Assembly: GCA_019638395.1 (NCBI GenBank)
Contig: JAHBTX010000004.1
Location: 763,177 to 827,176, forward strand
Direction: 5' to 3'
DNA length: 64,000 bases
Source of the DNA: Cyclobacteriaceae bacterium
GTDB lineage: Bacteria; Bacteroidota; Bacteroidia; Cytophagales; Cyclobacteriaceae
Below are positions 61,440 through 64,000 of the stretch, in pieces. A model generated the notes under the pieces. The model saw only the letters and a list, made by a program, of their open reading frames with translations, ran no database searches and had not been told where the DNA came from. Position 1 is the first letter of the stretch. Each line of letters begins with the position of its first letter. Position numbers and translations under genes: made by a program.

Positions 61440-62521
61440 TTGGCTAGCGGAAGACTACTCAAATCATAGATAATAATTGGATAATCCTCCATGTCTTCTC
61501 CATAATTAATAGAGTAAAGTTTTTTGTTCTTTTCGCTTACAGCAAATGGCCCAAGATTAGGCCGTTCTAACTTCCATTTGCCAATAAATTCTTGATTCCA
61601 GTTGAAAACATATAGCTCATAGTTTGTATTGGATGGAATAGACTGATCTGCTTTTTTATTTTGACATAAAGCAAAGAAAAAATTGGAAGATGAATAGGTG
61701 CGCCCAAAGTAGAAGGTATAATCTGGTGGAAATAGTGGCCCATCATCCTTGAATTGAGGATGAGGTTTATCCTTTTCAAACTTAAATGTTTTGCTCAAAG
61801 AACCATTTGAGTCGAAGAAGTCCACTTGTTTGAATGTCTGCATAGCAGATGCAAACACTTTTTTTTTGCGATTATAACCTCCAAAATTGGAATAAAAATA
61901 TCCTACCTTATCCATTGAAAGCGGTATTGATGTTTTTGGAAAATTCGGAGTGAACTTTACTGTTTGACTAACTCTATCCCAGATAAAAACTCTTCCATTT
62001 CCGTACCACAAGTTTCCAATTACACTTCTGTCATCAACAGGATACAACTCCTGCCAGCCGGGAGCAATTTCGTGGTGGATGTCATCAATCTTTTCAAAAT
62101 GATTTAGTCTTCCGAGAAGCAGTTTGGATATATTTAAACGGTATAAAATATGAGCATTAAAGTCTGAAACATAGATATACAATGAATCATTTAGGTTAAA
62201 GACAGAGCTTTCAAGTTTAGGAGAAATGAATTCAAACGGACCTTTACCCCGTTTACCAGTTGTCGCAAGCTTTTTTTTGTTGTGTATGGAGTATATAGCC
62301 ATTGCTGGATCAGCATTCCGATCTGCCAGAAGCAGTAACGAATCGGAAATTAATTCAATCCAATCCGGAGTTATCTCGTCAAAGCCGCCCAACAATTCCG
62401 ATTGAATGTTACCGGATGTTTGAACGTCATATAATCTGACTATAGATTCGCTACTTTGATTAACCTGGCTACATGAGAAAATGAAATAGGATAGTATATA
62501 GATAATGTAATTCGAACGCAT
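61436..62521 (-). CDS. BF3164-like beta-propeller lipoprotein
   Basis: About 361 residues from MRSNYIIYILSYFIFSC, a lipoprotein signal (Cys at 17); the frame extends 14 codons upstream into a hairpin and that part is not believed. The body resembles the TolB-like six-bladed propeller family typified by BF3164: ITPDWIELISDSLLLLADRNADPAMAIYSI, KRGKGPFEFISPKL and YVSDFNAHILYRLNIS. In Bacteroidota such lipoproteins often follow small exported peptide genes, as here. Function unknown. Confidence 0.7.
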   Translation of the reverse strand: MRSNYIIYILSYFIFSCSQVNQSSESIVRLYDVQTSGNIQSELLGGFDEITPDWIELISDSLLLLADRNADPAMAIYSIHNKKKLATTGKRGKGPFEFISPKLESSVFNLNDSLYIYVSDFNAHILYRLNISKLLLGRLNHFEKIDDIHHEIAPGWQELYPVDDRSVIGNLWYGNGRVFIWDRVSQTVKFTPNFPKTSIPLSMDKVGYFYSNFGGYNRKKKVFASAMQTFKQVDFFDSNGSLSKTFKFEKDKPHPQFKDDGPLFPPDYTFYFGRTYSSSNFFFALCQNKKADQSIPSNTNYELYVFNWNQEFIGKWKLERPNLGPFAVSEKNKKLYSINYGEDMEDYPIIIYDLSSLPLAN

Positions 62522-62538
62522 AAAATTAATTATTTGGC

Positions 62539-62570
62539 AGGTGCCACATCCTTTGAAAGACATGGCACCT
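62539..62570 (-). promoter_or_regulatory. Hairpin between peptide and lipoprotein genes
   Basis: AGGTGCCA and TGGCACCT pair over 8 bp around a 16-nt loop, just after the small peptide gene and before the lipoprotein start. It could partially terminate or stabilise the message, making more peptide than lipoprotein. No strong T run follows. Confidence 0.45.
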
Positions 62571-62579
62571 TAATATTGA

Positions 62580-62804
62580 TTAAAATCTACATGAACCTGA
62601 ATCACTTGGATTCTGAACATTGGTTACGGACTGACATGTGCCACAGCGCCAGATGGTAGTATTTCCGTTACCTTGATAGGTTGAATAACAGGTTGCTTTT
62701 TGCCCATCACCTTCCAATCCGGGTAGCTCTGGTTCTGTTGCGTTAATTTCATCACTCAAAAAGAGTAGTATAAAAATAACCATAATGGAAAGTACATTTT
62801 TCAT
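62580..62804 (-). CDS. Small exported Cys-rich peptide (NVEALA-like context)
   Basis: A 74-residue precursor from MKNVLSIMVIFILLFLSDE; the ATG 11 codons upstream is unlikely. After a signal peptide of about 22 residues the mature peptide carries EPELPGLEGDGQKATC and then three more cysteines (RCGTCQ and SGSC near the end), enough for two disulfides. It precedes a BF3164-like lipoprotein gene, the same pairing seen for NVEALA-family peptides. The NVEALA motif itself is not seen, so family membership is only suggested. Confidence 0.55.
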   Translation of the reverse strand: MKNVLSIMVIFILLFLSDEINATEPELPGLEGDGQKATCYSTYQGNGNTTIWRCGTCQSVTNVQNPSDSGSCRF

Positions 62805-62930
62805 AACCTTATAAATTTTGTTTCTGCCATATAGCATTACAATAAAATTATAGACTTATTTTTTTTCAAATCAAACTAGGAAGTTTATCTTCAAAAGACC
62901 AGTGGATGTAAGGTTGATGTGCTTTCTCAG

Positions 62931-64000
62931 TTAGCTTTTACGAGAATGGATGTACCAATATAATAACGGCACAAAATACAAAGCCGTAACCGTGCCCACT
63001 ACCAACCCACCAATAGTAGTAATTGCTACCGGCCGTTGTAGGTCCGCACCAATGCCAGAAGAGAAAATAATAGGCGTAATAGCCAATACATTGGTAAAGG
63101 TGTTCATTACAATTGGTTTTAGCCGGTCAATTCCTGCTTGCTGAATAGCCACTTCAAGCGGCAATATTTTGCGTAACCGATTTATTCGGTCAATCTTCAA
63201 AATGGCGTCATTATCCAACACACCCAGCACTACTATTAAACCTATTCCCGACATGATGTTGAGTGTTCCCCCTGTAACCCACAATAGAATTAAGCTTCCG
63301 GCTAAACCTAATGGTAGGGTGAGCATAACCAACACAGGTTGTTTTAAGGATTCAAATTCGGCTGTAAGAATAAAATACATCAAGGCTACGGATACAAGCA
63401 GAATAAATCCTAATTGCTGAAATGTTTCCTGGTTGGTAAACCATTGGCCATTGTAATCAGCAACAAGGCCTGTTGCATCGGTCAGACTTGAAATGGATTC
63501 TTTAAAAGTATTAAGATCATCAGTTTCTGTTGCTAACGATTGGTAAACACCACCTGCATCGGCTGTTATATATTTGTAGTTTTCCTGCAGTTTCATGGCA
63601 ACGAATTCCCGTAAGGGATAAGGCTTTGCGTCTGTTCCAGGTACAGTAAGTTCGCGAAGTGCTTGCGATAAATCGCCACTAAAAGGTGTAAACAAAACCG
63701 GAGTTACCGCGCCAAAATCAGTAAAGTTGGTAATCTCATAATTACCAAAAGCGATCTTGAGCTTATCTAACACAGTGGTATAAGTAATTCCATACAGTTG
63801 CATTTTCTCAGTATTGAGCCTAACAACCATCATGGTTTCTTTTTCAAAACCCTTTCCGATTTTTATAACTAAGGGTTTGTTAATTGCTGTAATAAACTAT
63901 CGGCCCGGTTAACGGTAACCGGTCTTTTTGATTTTACATCGCGAAGGCGAGCCATTAGCTGAGGTTGATTATCTGCAAATAATTGTTCAAACGCATTGGG
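62931..64000 (-). pseudogene. RND efflux permease, C-terminal part, frame broken (truncated by window)
   Basis: Entering from the right edge, one frame encodes FEQLFADNQPQLMARLRDVK and RADSLLQQLTNP and stops at TAG (63871-63869). The -1 frame continues the protein with LVIKIGKGFEKETMMVVRL and runs 300 residues from Met 63833 to the end. It includes membrane helices FILLVSVALMYFILTAEF, SGIGLIVVLGVLDNDAILK and a last helix before HSRKS. These are the second half of an AcrB/CzcA-type pump. The switch falls exactly on A-AAC-CCT (63878-63872). A one-base deletion is the simplest explanation; programmed slippage is possible. Confidence 0.7.

Noticed and set aside
62522-62563. Longer N-terminus for the BF3164-like lipoprotein, starting at 62563
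   Set aside because: The extra codons fall inside a hairpin and would bury the lipoprotein signal; the ATG at 62521 starts a clean signal sequence.
1-64000. CRISPR arrays, tRNA or rRNA genes, replication origin, prophage
   Set aside because: No regularly spaced repeats, no recognisable tRNA or rRNA sequence, and no phage structural genes were found on either strand.

Overview
The window comes from a Bacteroidota chromosome, most likely order Cytophagales. The evidence is a protein with a type IX secretion (T9SS) sorting domain, a PorD-like T9SS protein, the short Bacteroidota-type RNA polymerase omega, DUF4905- and BF3164-like proteins, and TAnnTTTG-type -7 promoter boxes. Most of it is ordinary, densely packed chromosome. 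No rRNA, tRNA or CRISPR array was seen.

Layout. 1-20959: end of an FtsX-type ABC permease, an SF1 helicase, an outer-membrane beta-barrel protein, an ankyrin protein, a chain of overlapping genes (patatin-like membrane protein, TPR histidine kinase, SMUG2-type glycosylase), an AddAB-type helicase/nuclease pair, a Pr6Pr-type membrane protein, YceI, a Crp-family regulator, and a YkgJ / P1-peptidase / class IV aminotransferase group. 20962-28131: a 7.2-kb accessory island bounded by two copies of the 3' end of one group II intron. It holds a small antitoxin-like gene with a decapitated PIN toxin, a decayed IS110 element, a three-gene accessory block (HTH, lipoprotein, PH-like secreted protein), a second decayed IS110 element with a readable bridge-RNA region, several hairpin repeats, and a full-length group II intron with its reverse transcriptase. 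One further accessory lipoprotein follows.

28766-53028: core functions. These are kdsB, an NfeD-type membrane protease, LysM and OmpA envelope proteins, a GMC dehydrogenase with its small subunit, an ECF sigma/anti-sigma pair with a mirror-image promoter region, a DASS transporter, an RRM protein, the cluster bamD-rpoZ-coaBC-porD-recN, an OstA-like protein, tilS, mdh, a LytS/LytR-type two-component pair and a methyltransferase. 53371-56023: a second sigma/anti-sigma/secreted-protein operon. 56183-64000: an efflux region with a MacA-like adaptor, an FtsX-type permease and a TolC-like channel, then an RND adaptor. A convergent block carries a BF3164-like lipoprotein, a small Cys-rich exported peptide and the 3' part of an RND pump whose frame is broken at a perfect -1 slippery heptamer.

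The most unusual observation is the second IS110 element. Upstream of its broken transposase lies a structured stretch laid out like a bridge RNA: a 5' stem-loop and two large-loop hairpins. Four 8-9 nt segments in the two loops match the element's two ends and its two flanks in the arrangement expected of target and donor guides.
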